Numbered from the stretch's first letter, positions 44,973-54,182 are shown. The stretch: 64,000 bases of DNA from JBOFMT01 sp051658525 (GCA_051658525.1 JBOFMT010000085.1:12587-76586); one strand, 5' to 3'. Made by a program: numbers and translations. The notes: generated from the sequence alone by a model not told the origin.

Positions 44973-45854
44973 ATGAACATCATTGAAATTAACGGATTAC
45001 GGAAGTACTATGGAAAACAAAAAGGAGTAGAGGATGTTAGTTTTGTTGTGGAAGAGGGAGAAATTTTTGGGTTTATTGGACCGAATGGTGCAGGAAAATC
45101 TACGACAATTCGCTCGATGCTCGGACTCATCAAGCCACAAAAGGGAACGATACTTGTCTTTGGAAAAGACATAGAAACCCACTTGGAAGAGATATTGAGC
45201 GATGTTGGATATTTACCGAGTGAAGTATATTATTATGATCATATGCGAGTAAAAGACTTACTAGCTTATAGTGCAAGTTTTTATCATAAGGACTGTAGCA
45301 AACGAATTCAAGAATTAGCGACACTATTAGATTTGGATTTAAACCGTAAAATAGATGATTTATCCTACGGTAATAAAAAGAAAGTTGGAATTATTCAAGG
45401 CTTGTTACATGAACCAAAACTTATTATCTTAGATGAACCAACCGGAGGGCTGGATCCTTTAATGCAACATCGCTTTTTTAGCCTCTTAAAAGAGGAACAA
45501 AAACGAGGAGCAACGATTTTATTTTCCTCGCATATCTTAAGCGAGGTGCAAAAGATTTGTGATCGTGTAGCTATTATTAAGGATGGGAGTTTGGTCCGTG
45601 TCGATCGTGTAAATGAGATGCAAGAAAACTCTTACTTAAAAGTTATGTTACGTATCAAAGAGGAACAGGAGCTAGCAACGTTTCAAGGAATGCGAAATAA
45701 AACGCAAGAAAATGGTGTGATTTCTTTTTTTTATGAAGGAGATATTCGAAGTTTATTAACAAACTTATTAGAAGTAGAGTTGCAAACAATTCAAATACAA
45801 GAACCAACATTAGAAGAAATTTTCTTGCATTATTACACGAATGAGGAGCTGTAA
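44973..45854 (+). CDS. ABC transporter ATP-binding protein
   Basis: A 293-residue ATPase of the ABC-2 (drug/antibiotic exporter) class. Walker A is GPNGAGKST, the signature is LSYGNKKKVGI instead of LSGGQ, Walker B LIILDEPTGGLDP, and the switch His is in LFSSHILSEV. The C-terminal 80 residues are an extra domain often found in this class. It forms an operon with two permeases; the best guess is export of a peptide or drug, but no substrate can be named. Confidence 0.92.
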   Translation: MNIIEINGLRKYYGKQKGVEDVSFVVEEGEIFGFIGPNGAGKSTTIRSMLGLIKPQKGTILVFGKDIETHLEEILSDVGYLPSEVYYYDHMRVKDLLAYSASFYHKDCSKRIQELATLLDLDLNRKIDDLSYGNKKKVGIIQGLLHEPKLIILDEPTGGLDPLMQHRFFSLLKEEQKRGATILFSSHILSEVQKICDRVAIIKDGSLVRVDRVNEMQENSYLKVMLRIKEEQELATFQGMRNKTQENGVISFFYEGDIRSLLTNLLEVELQTIQIQEPTLEEIFLHYYTNEEL

Positions 45855-45856
45855 TC

Positions 45857-46645
45857 ATGGTAACTTTTACCGTCCGGCGCTATCTTAAGACGTGGACCAT
45901 TCAAACCTTATCGTTACAATTATTACTTGTAGTTCTTTTGACAATGATGCCACTCTTTCTACAAGACACCAAAGCCTTACAGGATGTATTGGCTAATTTT
46001 CCTTCTGAATTTCTCCTTGTGTTTGGTATGGATATCAATCAGTTATTTACAGCGCAAGGCTTCTATGGATTTATTTTTTCTTATATTTTGTTATTTGGAT
46101 GCCTATATGCAATGCAATTGGGTATTGCGATGTTTACTGACGAGTTACAACGAAAAACGGGTGACTTTTTATTAACCAAACCCATTTCTCGTCTTCGCAT
46201 ATTCTTACATAAAGTCAGTGCAAGTTTGGTGTTATTGTTGAGCCAACAAGCAGTGATACAAATTGTTGGCTTTGTCTTGCTTCGGTACTATGAACCTCAA
46301 ATTTCTATTTGGGGTGTTGTCTTAGTGCATGCAAGTCTTTTCCTATTACAATGTTTATTTTTTTCCTTTGGACTATTGTTATCTTTAGTAAAAAAGAAAA
46401 CAAGGCCAATCGCACTCTACAGTATGATTGGTGTTGGTGTGGTCTATGTGTTCGGTATTTTAGAATCTTTATTTACGGTGAAGGAGTTGCAGTATCTTGC
46501 CTTTTTTCATTACTTCGATACGCACACAATCCTACTAACCCAACAGTATGATCTAACATACCTAAGCATCTGCGTTATCCTTACGTTTAGTGCGCTACTA
46601 GTTGCGCTAATACGATTGCAACGTATGGATATTAAACAAGGTTAG
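45857..46645 (+). CDS. ABC-2 type permease, first of two
   Basis: A 262-residue protein with about six membrane helices. The cytoplasmic segment ELQRKTGDFLLTKPISRLRIFLHKV, with the E-x-K-T-x-D-F-L-L-x-K-P pattern, is typical of ABC-2 permeases and is shared with the next protein as ERSEHTQEFLFTKPKSRSQIVWEK. It starts 2 bases after the ATPase gene. Together the two permeases probably form a heterodimer. Confidence 0.85.
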   Translation: MVTFTVRRYLKTWTIQTLSLQLLLVVLLTMMPLFLQDTKALQDVLANFPSEFLLVFGMDINQLFTAQGFYGFIFSYILLFGCLYAMQLGIAMFTDELQRKTGDFLLTKPISRLRIFLHKVSASLVLLLSQQAVIQIVGFVLLRYYEPQISIWGVVLVHASLFLLQCLFFSFGLLLSLVKKKTRPIALYSMIGVGVVYVFGILESLFTVKELQYLAFFHYFDTHTILLTQQYDLTYLSICVILTFSALLVALIRLQRMDIKQG

Positions 46646-46656
46646 GAGGCGAAGGG

Positions 46657-47442
46657 ATGCAAGTATTTAAATATGAATTGAAAAAAAATCGTCTTTCTTT
46701 TTTATTGTGGAGTCTTTTCTTTATCTTTTTAATCGCTGCAGGGATGATGAAATACGAAGCTTTTGCTGCTGATCTACAAGCTGCCAAAGTTTTGTTGGAT
46801 GCGATACCTGCTGTAGTTTATGCACTTGTTGGGATCAGTGCTGTTGATTTAACAACGCTTGGTGGTTATTATTCCGCCTTAGCAGCGTATTTGGCATTGG
46901 GTGTTGCTATTTATGCCGCAATGAAAGGTGTCGATATGATGGCAAAAGAGCGAAGTGAGCATACCCAAGAATTCCTATTTACAAAACCGAAGTCTCGTAG
47001 TCAAATTGTCTGGGAAAAGGGGATGGCTTTATGCTTGCTTATTACGATGTTATGTACACTTAGCCTATTGAGTAGTTTCATCATTGTTTATGGCTATACC
47101 AACGAGTTGCAATTTGCACTCCTTGCTAGATTTCATTTCTCATTTTTACTAGTAGGGTACTGGTTTGGTTTTGTAGGCATGTGTATAGGCCTTTTGATTC
47201 GTGATGCAGTGAGAGCGCCACAAATCACAATGTTGCTGCTTAGTGTTCATTATGTGATTGGGGTAGTGTTTGAAATGAAACCTAGCTTGCTTTTAGGTTA
47301 TCTAAGCATCTTTAAACTTTATCCAGCACAAGCACTATTGGATGGAAGCCTTGCCTGGCAACCAGTCTTTTTGCTCTTACTATTAACTATCCTCTTTTAT
47401 CGCTATGCTATAGTTCGGTTCTTACAACAAGATTTGTTATAA
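46657..47442 (+). CDS. ABC-2 type permease, second of two
   Basis: A 261-residue protein with about six membrane helices and the family segment MAKERSEHTQEFLFTKPKSR after the second helix. It follows its paralogue after 11 bases with a GGAGG ribosome site. It is the last gene in the exporter operon. No U-tailed hairpin is obvious in the following 110 bases. Confidence 0.85.
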   Translation: MQVFKYELKKNRLSFLLWSLFFIFLIAAGMMKYEAFAADLQAAKVLLDAIPAVVYALVGISAVDLTTLGGYYSALAAYLALGVAIYAAMKGVDMMAKERSEHTQEFLFTKPKSRSQIVWEKGMALCLLITMLCTLSLLSSFIIVYGYTNELQFALLARFHFSFLLVGYWFGFVGMCIGLLIRDAVRAPQITMLLLSVHYVIGVVFEMKPSLLLGYLSIFKLYPAQALLDGSLAWQPVFLLLLLTILFYRYAIVRFLQQDLL

Positions 47443-47558
47443 ATGTGGGATAAATGTTAATATGTGATGGAATCAGCAAGGTTTTTTTAAAATTTTTAAA
47501 AACACTAGAAACTTAGAATTTGATTGTGCTATGATGTTTTTTTGAAAAGGAGATGCCT

Positions 47559-49160
47559 ATGGACAGTTTACTACAAAGTTTACCTTTTGCAGCTTGTGTA
47601 TATGAAAAACAAACGAACACCTATTACTATAATACCAAGTGTAGGGTTCTCTTTCCTGTCCTTCCGTCTTCTCTTGTTCCAGTACAAACTGGGGAGGGGT
47701 TTCAAACCTTAGAAAACTTACGTGAGCAAGGCAATCAAACAACTTATTTAGGTGGTTATGAATATGAGGTATTTATTTCTGTTATGGAAGGCTCAAAGGA
47801 TAAGTACTTGATGATTTTTATGCCACGTCCTGGTAGTATCAATGAAACCTTACAACAAATCATCAATCAATTTCCAGAAATGATCTTTTTTAAAGACGCA
47901 TCACTTGTTTATCGCAATCAAAACACCAAGTGCCAAGATTTCTTTGCACTACACGGTTTGGTCGATATCTTGGGGAAAACGGATCAAGAATTACCGCTTG
48001 ACCCGGATTATATGGAAGAATGCTACCAAATCGATTGTAGTATCTTATCATCGGGGACTGCTGTTGAAGTTATCCAACAATTTTTTGACCCCTTTACAAA
48101 AAAAGAGAGCTATTTTAAAACAAGTAAATCACCAATTTATGATAAAGCGGGAAAACTCCTCGGTATTGTTGGTAAAGTTTGGGATGTGACTAAAGAAAAA
48201 GAAGAAACCTATCTGCTAGAGCAACGCTATTTTCACGATAGTGTAACTGGAGTGTATAATCGTGCTTATTTTGATCAAAAAATGATTCACCGGATACCCA
48301 ATGCTTCCATCACCTTAGGTGTTGTGCGTATTGGGATCTATCATCTTCCCCTGATTCGAGATATCTTAGGGGAATCTAGTGCAAATCAATTTTTGTTTTC
48401 ACTTGTTGCTTGGATAGAAGAACATGCAGGACTAGCAGGTACCATCGCGCGTTTACAAGACAGCGAATTTATTGTCTTATTTGGTGATGCAACCCAAGAG
48501 CAATTAGATGGCTTTATGTCCGAAATAAATCGATTCCAACCACAACTTCAATTACCTACAGTCATTCGCGTGGAGGGAACTTTGGTTGGGCATCGAGAGG
48601 ATTTAGCTGCAAAAATTGCTGAGGTGGAAGAAGTGTTACATTTACAGGCAGCGTTTGCGATGGAAGAAATACAAACTCAATTACCACATGCTTTGTTGCT
48701 GGCGGTGGAGCAATATGATGATTTCTTTGAGCAAAACCAACACCTACTCAAATTACAAAGTTTAGCTTTCGATAAATTTATGATGACACAAGATGAGAAA
48801 ATGCAATTGGCGTTGTTAATCATGTATCATAATATCGGTGTTATCGGTTTATCAAAAGATGAACATCGATATTTGCCTCATCTTCACTGTGAAAAGGCAT
48901 ATTTGTTAGCCAAACAAAGTCGGGTTCTTGAACCAATTGCGTTAGCACTGTATGCACATCATGAACATTTCGATGGTACAGGTTATCCTCAAGGACTAAA
49001 AGGGGAAGCAATACCCAAAGTTGCACGTATTTTTTCAATTTTATTATTCCATGAAGTTTTAGAGCGAGCAGGATTGTTGCCAAATGAGATACAGAATGCT
49101 TGTTTGGAACGCAGTGGGACAAGACTGGATCCAACACTAGTAGCAGCCTGGATCAAATGA
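47559..49160 (+). CDS. PAS / degenerate GGDEF / degenerate HD-GYP protein
   Basis: A 533-residue cytoplasmic protein. A PAS-type region lies at about residues 100-220 (FPEMIFFKDASLVYRNQN... PIYDKAGKLLGIVGKVWDVTKE). A GGDEF-type domain begins at HDSVTGVYNRAYFD, but the GGDEF site reads QDSEF, so it cannot be a cyclase. The C-terminal HD-GYP-type domain has HHEHFDGTGYPQGLKGEAIP (GYP at 475-477), while the HD pair reads HN (424-425). It may sense c-di-GMP or a ligand rather than act as an enzyme. ATG 47559 is chosen because AAGGAG lies 6 bases before it. It is likely linked to the two cyclases at 9102-12740. Confidence 0.75.
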   Translation: MDSLLQSLPFAACVYEKQTNTYYYNTKCRVLFPVLPSSLVPVQTGEGFQTLENLREQGNQTTYLGGYEYEVFISVMEGSKDKYLMIFMPRPGSINETLQQIINQFPEMIFFKDASLVYRNQNTKCQDFFALHGLVDILGKTDQELPLDPDYMEECYQIDCSILSSGTAVEVIQQFFDPFTKKESYFKTSKSPIYDKAGKLLGIVGKVWDVTKEKEETYLLEQRYFHDSVTGVYNRAYFDQKMIHRIPNASITLGVVRIGIYHLPLIRDILGESSANQFLFSLVAWIEEHAGLAGTIARLQDSEFIVLFGDATQEQLDGFMSEINRFQPQLQLPTVIRVEGTLVGHREDLAAKIAEVEEVLHLQAAFAMEEIQTQLPHALLLAVEQYDDFFEQNQHLLKLQSLAFDKFMMTQDEKMQLALLIMYHNIGVIGLSKDEHRYLPHLHCEKAYLLAKQSRVLEPIALALYAHHEHFDGTGYPQGLKGEAIPKVARIFSILLFHEVLERAGLLPNEIQNACLERSGTRLDPTLVAAWIK

Positions 49161-49197
49161 AGAACAAGCCAAGGACAATCTAACTTGTTCTTTTTTT
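49160..49197 (+). terminator. terminator after the PAS/HD-GYP-like gene
   Basis: AAGAACAAG pairs with CTTGTTCTT around a 15-base loop, then a T run. Confidence 0.75.
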
Positions 49198-49240
49198 CGC
49201 TTATGGTAGAGTAGAGGAAAGAAAGCAAAGGAGAACATCG

Positions 49241-49519
49241 ATGAAACAAGTAGAACGAACTACAGAACACTTATTACAGTGTAAGTGTAAGGTATGCCCT
49301 AGCTATACCACAACATGCAAACTGAAGGGTATGCCCGGAAACACGTTGCTTTTACTAGGTAAAAATAGGGATGCTGTACATGCGGAAACCCTGTTTTGTG
49401 CCTATGAAAAAAGCGAATGTATTACGAGTGAACATGGTTGTAAATGTTATGAATGTAAAGTGTTTGCATCACATGAATTGGAAAAAGGTTATTTTTGCCT
49501 TGAAACTGGTGGGAAATAA
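49241..49519 (+). CDS. small Cys-rich protein, DUF2769-like
   Basis: A 92-residue soluble protein with ten Cys, arranged as CKCKVCPSYTTTC, FCAYEKSEC, GCKCYECKVF and a final FCLETGG. The CxCxxCPSY start and GCxCxxC middle resemble the DUF2769 family; this is from memory and not checked. The pattern suggests a metal or Fe-S site. The start follows AAAGGAG. It is a single gene between two terminators, so context gives no role. Confidence 0.7.
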   Translation: MKQVERTTEHLLQCKCKVCPSYTTTCKLKGMPGNTLLLLGKNRDAVHAETLFCAYEKSECITSEHGCKCYECKVFASHELEKGYFCLETGGK

Positions 49520-49546
49520 AAAGGAAGCGCATTGTCTTCCTTTTTT
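49517..49546 (+). terminator. bidirectional terminator between the Cys-rich gene and the MarR gene
   Basis: AAAAGGAAG pairs with CTTCCTTTT around an 8-base loop, with T tracts on both strands. Confidence 0.82.
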
Positions 49547-49556
49547 CAATTCAAGT

Positions 49557-49976
49557 TTAATTCGGGTGCTTGTAACCAATCATTTGGTGTATCAAGCGTT
49601 CTGTTTGAACCAACGTTGCTTCTCCAAAAAAATTCAAAAAATCCCCTTCATAGTTTGATAAATCTTCGATGATGGCACTACGAAGCGAACAACTATTGCT
49701 TGTTGGTATCAAGTGTTTCTCTTTTTTGTTGCTTCCAGGCACTATCTGGATACAATGTTTACGTAGTAATTCTTGGGTAATGCTATGGATGGTAGATTTG
49801 GATAAGTTAAAATGTTGTGCTAAATCGCGTTGGGTTAAGATATGGCGTTCATCTAGAGCTAGAAAACACCACATGGCATTGAGTGAAAGACCGTGCTTGT
49901 TTGCTATTTGGCTGTGAATTTGTGAGATGTGTAGCATTAAGCGGTATTGTTGTTCGATAAAGTTGGAAGGTTCCAT
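49557..49976 (-). CDS. MarR-family transcriptional regulator
   Basis: A 139-residue winged-helix protein. The helix-turn-helix region is LTQRDLAQHFNLSKSTIHSITQELLRKHCIQI, followed by the wing with SNKKEKHLIPT. The start at 49976 is chosen because AGGAG lies 6 bases upstream; an ATG two codons earlier is too close to that site. It is transcribed away from the TauE/SafE gene with 177 bases between them, so it may control both. The promoter on the minus strand is good. Confidence 0.85.
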   Translation of the reverse strand: MEPSNFIEQQYRLMLHISQIHSQIANKHGLSLNAMWCFLALDERHILTQRDLAQHFNLSKSTIHSITQELLRKHCIQIVPGSNKKEKHLIPTSNSCSLRSAIIEDLSNYEGDFLNFFGEATLVQTERLIHQMIGYKHPN

Positions 49977-50004
49977 AAACATCTCCTTTGCTTTGCATAC
50001 TCTT

Positions 50005-50033
50005 ATTATACGAAAGTTAATACTGCATCACAA
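50005..50033 (-). promoter_or_regulatory. promoter of the MarR gene
   Basis: On the minus strand TTGTGA and TATAAT are 17 bases apart, 29 bases before the chosen start codon. The opposing TGATATGAT (50088-50096, plus strand) is a possible extended -10 for the TauE/SafE gene. Confidence 0.7.
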
Positions 50034-50153
50034 GGGGGTGTTCTCTCTTATTGGTTTTCAATTCTTTGTGCGCTTTTCTTGGTTTCATGATATGATATAC
50101 AGTGTTTTTATGTAGAGTTGTGCATATAAGTACAATAGAAAGGTTGGGTCTTT

Positions 50154-50933
50154 ATGGTATTGATTTGTTTGGCCGTTGCATTGTTTGCATCCATGATTGG
50201 TGCGATCAGTGGAATTGGTGGTGGTGTTATCATCAAACCTGTCCTAGATCAATTGGGCTTTTTTGAAGCGAGTACCATTTCGTTTTTATCAGGATGTACC
50301 GTGTTATCGATGGCCATCTTGAGTTATTTGATTTCAAGAAAAGATAAGCAAACCATCGCATTTTCGATTGCGATTCCTCTGGCAATCGGTGCAAGTATTG
50401 GTGGAATTGTGGGGAAACAAATGTTTCAAGTGTTCAACAATTTGGCGAGTACAAATCAAATTGGAATTGTTCAAAATATTATTTTATTATTGATCAATTT
50501 GTTTGTGTTCGCGTATATGTTGAACCGCGATAAAATCAAAACGATGCAGATGAGCAATCGCTTGGGGATTATCGCAGTTGGACTAAGTTTGGGTATTATT
50601 TCAAGTTTCTTAGGCATTGGCGGGGGACCGATGAATATTGCCGTCTTGTATTTTTTGTTTTCTTTGGATCCAAAACAAACAGCTACGTATTCTCTGTTTA
50701 TCATTCTTTGTTCCCAAGCTGCAAGCTTTGGGCAAACAATTATTACGCAAACAGTACCAGTATTCGATTGGAATATTTTGGTTTTGATGTGCTTGGGTGG
50801 AATGTTAGGAGCGACATTCGGACGTGCCATCTCGAAAAAAATGAACAGCGAGCATGTTGCGAAATTGTTTACTGTCGTTTTAATCCTATTAATGGGAATT
50901 AATATTTTAAATATTGTAACGTTTATGGGTTAG
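50154..50933 (+). CDS. TauE/SafE (TSUP) family sulfite or organosulfonate exporter
   Basis: A 259-residue membrane protein with about eight helices in two inverted halves. The first half starts AVALFASMIGAISGIGGGVIIKPVLDQLG and the second SLGIISSFLGIGGGPMNIAVLYFLF; the repeated GIGGG is the TSUP signature. Family members move sulfite, sulfonates or related anions; substrate unknown here. Divergent from a MarR regulator, suggesting inducible expression. Confidence 0.87.
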   Translation: MVLICLAVALFASMIGAISGIGGGVIIKPVLDQLGFFEASTISFLSGCTVLSMAILSYLISRKDKQTIAFSIAIPLAIGASIGGIVGKQMFQVFNNLASTNQIGIVQNIILLLINLFVFAYMLNRDKIKTMQMSNRLGIIAVGLSLGIISSFLGIGGGPMNIAVLYFLFSLDPKQTATYSLFIILCSQAASFGQTIITQTVPVFDWNILVLMCLGGMLGATFGRAISKKMNSEHVAKLFTVVLILLMGINILNIVTFMG

Positions 50934-50938
50934 TCATT

Positions 50939-50965
50939 AAGGAAGGTCTTAGGATCTTCCTTTTA
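50939..50965 (+). terminator. terminator after the TauE/SafE gene
   Basis: AAGGAAG pairs with CTTCCTT around a 10-base loop that can pair partly; a short T-rich tail follows. Confidence 0.7.
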
Positions 50966-51030
50966 TTATGCAAAAGCGACTAGCTGTTTGATTAAACTAC
51001 ATGATACAATAAAGAAAAAGGAGGGATGAT

Positions 51031-51699
51031 ATGAAGAAAGTCTTAGTAGTGGAAGATGAAGAAAAAATCGCTGAGGTGTTAACTGCATATCTTTTGGCTG
51101 CAGGCTATCAAGTTGAGTGGATTGCTGATGGGGCTTTGGTTATGGATACTGTTGCTAGTCAGCAACCAGACTTGATTATTTTAGACCTTATGTTACCCAA
51201 TATCACTGGTGAAGAGCTGTGTGAACAAATTCGAGAAACCAGTGATCTTCCCATTCTTATCATTACAGCCAAGGTGCAGGAACAAGACATGCTATCCTGC
51301 CTCTATTTAGGAGCGGATGACTATATCATTAAACCTTTTTCAAATAAAGAAGTTGTGGCAAGAGTGCATGCGCTATTACGACGAACGACAAACAAACAAC
51401 ATCAACAACCCCATCCCTTTCAAGTGGGGGAACAAGAGATTCGCTTCAACGGTACACCACTAACACTGACACCGACGGAACTACGTATTTTTACTTGTCT
51501 GTTATCGCAACCAGGCCGAGTTTTTAGTCGCGATATGATCATTGCCCAAGTGTTTGATGAAAAAGAATACGAAGGCTTTGATCGCTCTTTGGATGTTCAT
51601 ATCCGCAACTTACGAAGAAAAGTCGAAGTGGACCCAAGCAATCCCAAGTGGATAAAAACGAAATTTGGGCTTGGTTACTATGTAGTGGGGAGCAAATAA
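51031..51699 (+). CDS. OmpR/PhoB-family response regulator
   Basis: A 222-residue two-component regulator. The receiver domain has acidic pocket EDEEK, phosphorylated Asp in DLIILDLMLPN (about residue 53), Thr in LIITAKV and Lys in YIIKPFS. The C-terminal winged helix has LTPTELRIFTCLLSQPGRVFSRD and VHIRNLRRKVE. GGAGGG precedes the start. The cognate kinase gene starts directly at its stop codon. No target operon can be deduced. Confidence 0.93.
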   Translation: MKKVLVVEDEEKIAEVLTAYLLAAGYQVEWIADGALVMDTVASQQPDLIILDLMLPNITGEELCEQIRETSDLPILIITAKVQEQDMLSCLYLGADDYIIKPFSNKEVVARVHALLRRTTNKQHQQPHPFQVGEQEIRFNGTPLTLTPTELRIFTCLLSQPGRVFSRDMIIAQVFDEKEYEGFDRSLDVHIRNLRRKVEVDPSNPKWIKTKFGLGYYVVGSK

Positions 51700-53091
51700 G
51701 TGCGGCGCTTACGAACGCAATTTGTACTCTTGTTTGTAGGGTTTGCCACCTTTTTGCTTTTGGTTGTTGGTGTTGGAGGGATTACCATGGTCCAGCAACA
51801 ATTCAAAACCTACGCTAAAAACAACCGAGAGCTCCAAAGTTTACAAGTATTACACGAAGTTGAGCTAAACTTAGCACAAGATGGAATCAATCCTGATTAT
51901 TTACATACACTAGGAGAAACCCTGCTAGCAGATGGAATTGTCCTTAACTTACAATATGAACGCGGGGAAGCCTTGTATCGTACTGCTTGTGAGGTAGGAT
52001 CCCCGTGTATGCAGCATATGGAAGAACAAACGCAGTGGTTAGCGTCCCAATACCCAACCTGGAATATAGGCTATTATGAAACTTCATTTGTTCTTGTACA
52101 TGAAGGAACACTGTTGGAAATGACACTAGGGTATAGTTCAGCTTATCGGTTAAATAAATTTGATGTTACCTATCTCAATCGTATGCAAGTGCTCTTTTTA
52201 TTTTTAGCAATGCTTTGTATTGGCTTGGTGTTTATTGTTGCCCATGTGGTTACAAAACAAGTGGGAAAACCATTGGAGCGGCTACAAGCGAATATCAAGT
52301 TGTTAACGCAACGAGACTATCATGAACCCATTGCAATCCAGTCAAAGAGCCAAGAACTACATGATCTTGAAGTAGGGCTTTCACAATTGCAATTGCGGCT
52401 TCTTCAACAACAAAATTTTCAAGAGCGTGCCCTTCGTGACTTGTCACATGAGTTACGAACACCACTTACGATTACCCAAGCGCAACTAGAAGCGATGCAA
52501 GATGGTGTCTTACCCATAACGCGGGAGCGACTGCAAACTTGTGTCGATGAGATGGTTCATTTACAAGCGATGGTTGCTCAATTACACGATGTTTTAGAGG
52601 AAAAACAACATGCGTTGCAATGCAGTCCATGCGCTTTGGATGAGCTGGTTGATGGTGTCTGTAAGGGGTTTGCCCCACAATTGCAACAGGAACAACTGCA
52701 ACTCGTGCAAACGTGCGAACCGGTAATGGCTTTTGTGGATGAAGGAAAGATCAAGCAGGTAATCATCAATGTATTAAGTAATGCCATCAAGTATGCGAAA
52801 CCACAAACTAGCATCCATGTGGTATTGCAGCAACGCAATCACAGTTTCCGCTTACAAATACAAGATGAAGGAATCGGGATATCGCAAGCGGATTTACCAT
52901 TTGTTTGTGAATACCTTTATCGAAGTGATGCTTCACGTTCTAGAAAACAGGGGGGCAGCGGGATTGGGCTTGCTGTTGTTAGCTCGATTGTACATGCACA
53001 TCAAGGAACCATTCAAATTGAAAGCAAGGAAGATGTGGGAACTTGTGTTACCCTAGAGTTTCCTTTGCAGACAATCGAGAAATACAGCTAG
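51700..53091 (+). CDS. sensor histidine kinase
   Basis: A 463-residue membrane kinase with a GTG start placed directly after the regulator stop codon. Two membrane helices (near residues 8-32 and 160-185) bracket an extracytoplasmic sensor region with two Cys (CEVGSPC). A HAMP segment (KQVGKPLERLQANIKLLTQRDY), the phosphorylated His in RDLSHELRTPLTI and an ATPase domain with N box NVLSNAIKYAKP and DEGIGI/GGSGIGLAVV follow. The signal is unknown; the operon holds only the pair. Confidence 0.92.
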   Translation: MRRLRTQFVLLFVGFATFLLLVVGVGGITMVQQQFKTYAKNNRELQSLQVLHEVELNLAQDGINPDYLHTLGETLLADGIVLNLQYERGEALYRTACEVGSPCMQHMEEQTQWLASQYPTWNIGYYETSFVLVHEGTLLEMTLGYSSAYRLNKFDVTYLNRMQVLFLFLAMLCIGLVFIVAHVVTKQVGKPLERLQANIKLLTQRDYHEPIAIQSKSQELHDLEVGLSQLQLRLLQQQNFQERALRDLSHELRTPLTITQAQLEAMQDGVLPITRERLQTCVDEMVHLQAMVAQLHDVLEEKQHALQCSPCALDELVDGVCKGFAPQLQQEQLQLVQTCEPVMAFVDEGKIKQVIINVLSNAIKYAKPQTSIHVVLQQRNHSFRLQIQDEGIGISQADLPFVCEYLYRSDASRSRKQGGSGIGLAVVSSIVHAHQGTIQIESKEDVGTCVTLEFPLQTIEKYS

Positions 53092-53140
53092 CTTTCTTGC
53101 GTACGACAAGGTATAATAGACCAAAATGAGGTAATGGAAT

Positions 53141-54163
53141 ATGATAATAAAAAAAAGCAATGAAATGACGGCCTTTATGGATCGTTGCAATCGTCACTTA
53201 CAACACGATCACAACGGGGCATTTTTAGGGCGCAGTGTTACAGCGAAAAACGAAAAAAGCGTACAAGCTGCAATGAAAAAAGCAGGTTTTCCCGAATTTG
53301 CAGGGGAACCAGATACGTGGCCAAGCCTCTTATTGGATACCAAAGCATTTCAAGAAACACCATATCAAAAAAATATTCGTTTGGATCAAATTCAATCCAA
53401 TGGGTTTCGTTTTGTAAGAGAAACGATGCAAGCTAACACGCTGTTTAATGCTGATTGTTTGCGTCCCGATCCCAATCGTGAATTGCAAGACTGGATGGTG
53501 CTACGTGCACTGGATGCACCTTATGAAGCAACGGTCTTGTTGCAAGATGATGAAGTTTGGATGTTGGATGTACCAAGTGAAGCGAATACGATTGACCCAT
53601 TTGCTGCTAAGGCGCAAGGTGATGTTTTATGTTTTGGGTTAGGTATTGGTTACTTTATTTATATGGCAGCCTTAAATCCAAAGGTGACATCCATTACTGT
53701 TGTGGAAAAAAGCAAAGAGGTAATTGCGATGTTTCAACAAGATATCTTACCTCAATTTCCTGCGGGGTTAAAACTGAATATCATTGAAGGAGATGCGTTT
53801 GCCTATTTTAATCAAGCAACCTTATCAAACTATGATTATACCTTTGTTGATATTTGGAGAAGTAATGATGATGGGTTTGAAATGATCCAAGCACTATTGG
53901 AACAGTATTTGCCACCGTTTACAACAACGGATTTTTGGATTGAGCCAAACTGCATGGAATTGTTAAGTGGTGTTGTATTCTTGTATTTCCAAAATATGTA
54001 CTACCAGAAAAAACAAACACATCCAGACCCATATATCAATGCGTTACTAAAAAAATGTGTACGTTATTTTGATGAAATTCGCGGGTTAGTTGATGATGTT
54101 ACGCTGATCAAAGACTATATGTATCATCCAGAAGGATTGCGTGAAATTTTAGCAACCAAATAA
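53141..54163 (+). CDS. spermidine-synthase-like methyltransferase-fold protein
   Basis: A 340-residue cytoplasmic protein. The middle has an SAM-type Rossmann fold: FGLGIGYFIYMAALN (near residue 166), the acidic VVEKSKEVI and a later YDYTFVDIWRSNDDGFEM, as in the spermine/spermidine synthase fold. The aspartates that bind polyamine in true spermidine synthases are not clear, and the first 140 residues are unlike that enzyme. No polyamine genes are near. The function is open; it may be a methyltransferase or other nucleoside-cofactor enzyme. Confidence 0.6.
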   Translation: MIIKKSNEMTAFMDRCNRHLQHDHNGAFLGRSVTAKNEKSVQAAMKKAGFPEFAGEPDTWPSLLLDTKAFQETPYQKNIRLDQIQSNGFRFVRETMQANTLFNADCLRPDPNRELQDWMVLRALDAPYEATVLLQDDEVWMLDVPSEANTIDPFAAKAQGDVLCFGLGIGYFIYMAALNPKVTSITVVEKSKEVIAMFQQDILPQFPAGLKLNIIEGDAFAYFNQATLSNYDYTFVDIWRSNDDGFEMIQALLEQYLPPFTTTDFWIEPNCMELLSGVVFLYFQNMYYQKKQTHPDPYINALLKKCVRYFDEIRGLVDDVTLIKDYMYHPEGLREILATK

Positions 54164-54182
54164 AAAAGAGCCATTCGGCTCT
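54161..54182 (-). terminator. terminator of the minus-strand peptidase gene
   Basis: AGAGCC/GGCTCT stem around ATTC with a T tract only in the minus-strand direction; it overlaps both converging stop codons. Confidence 0.75.
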
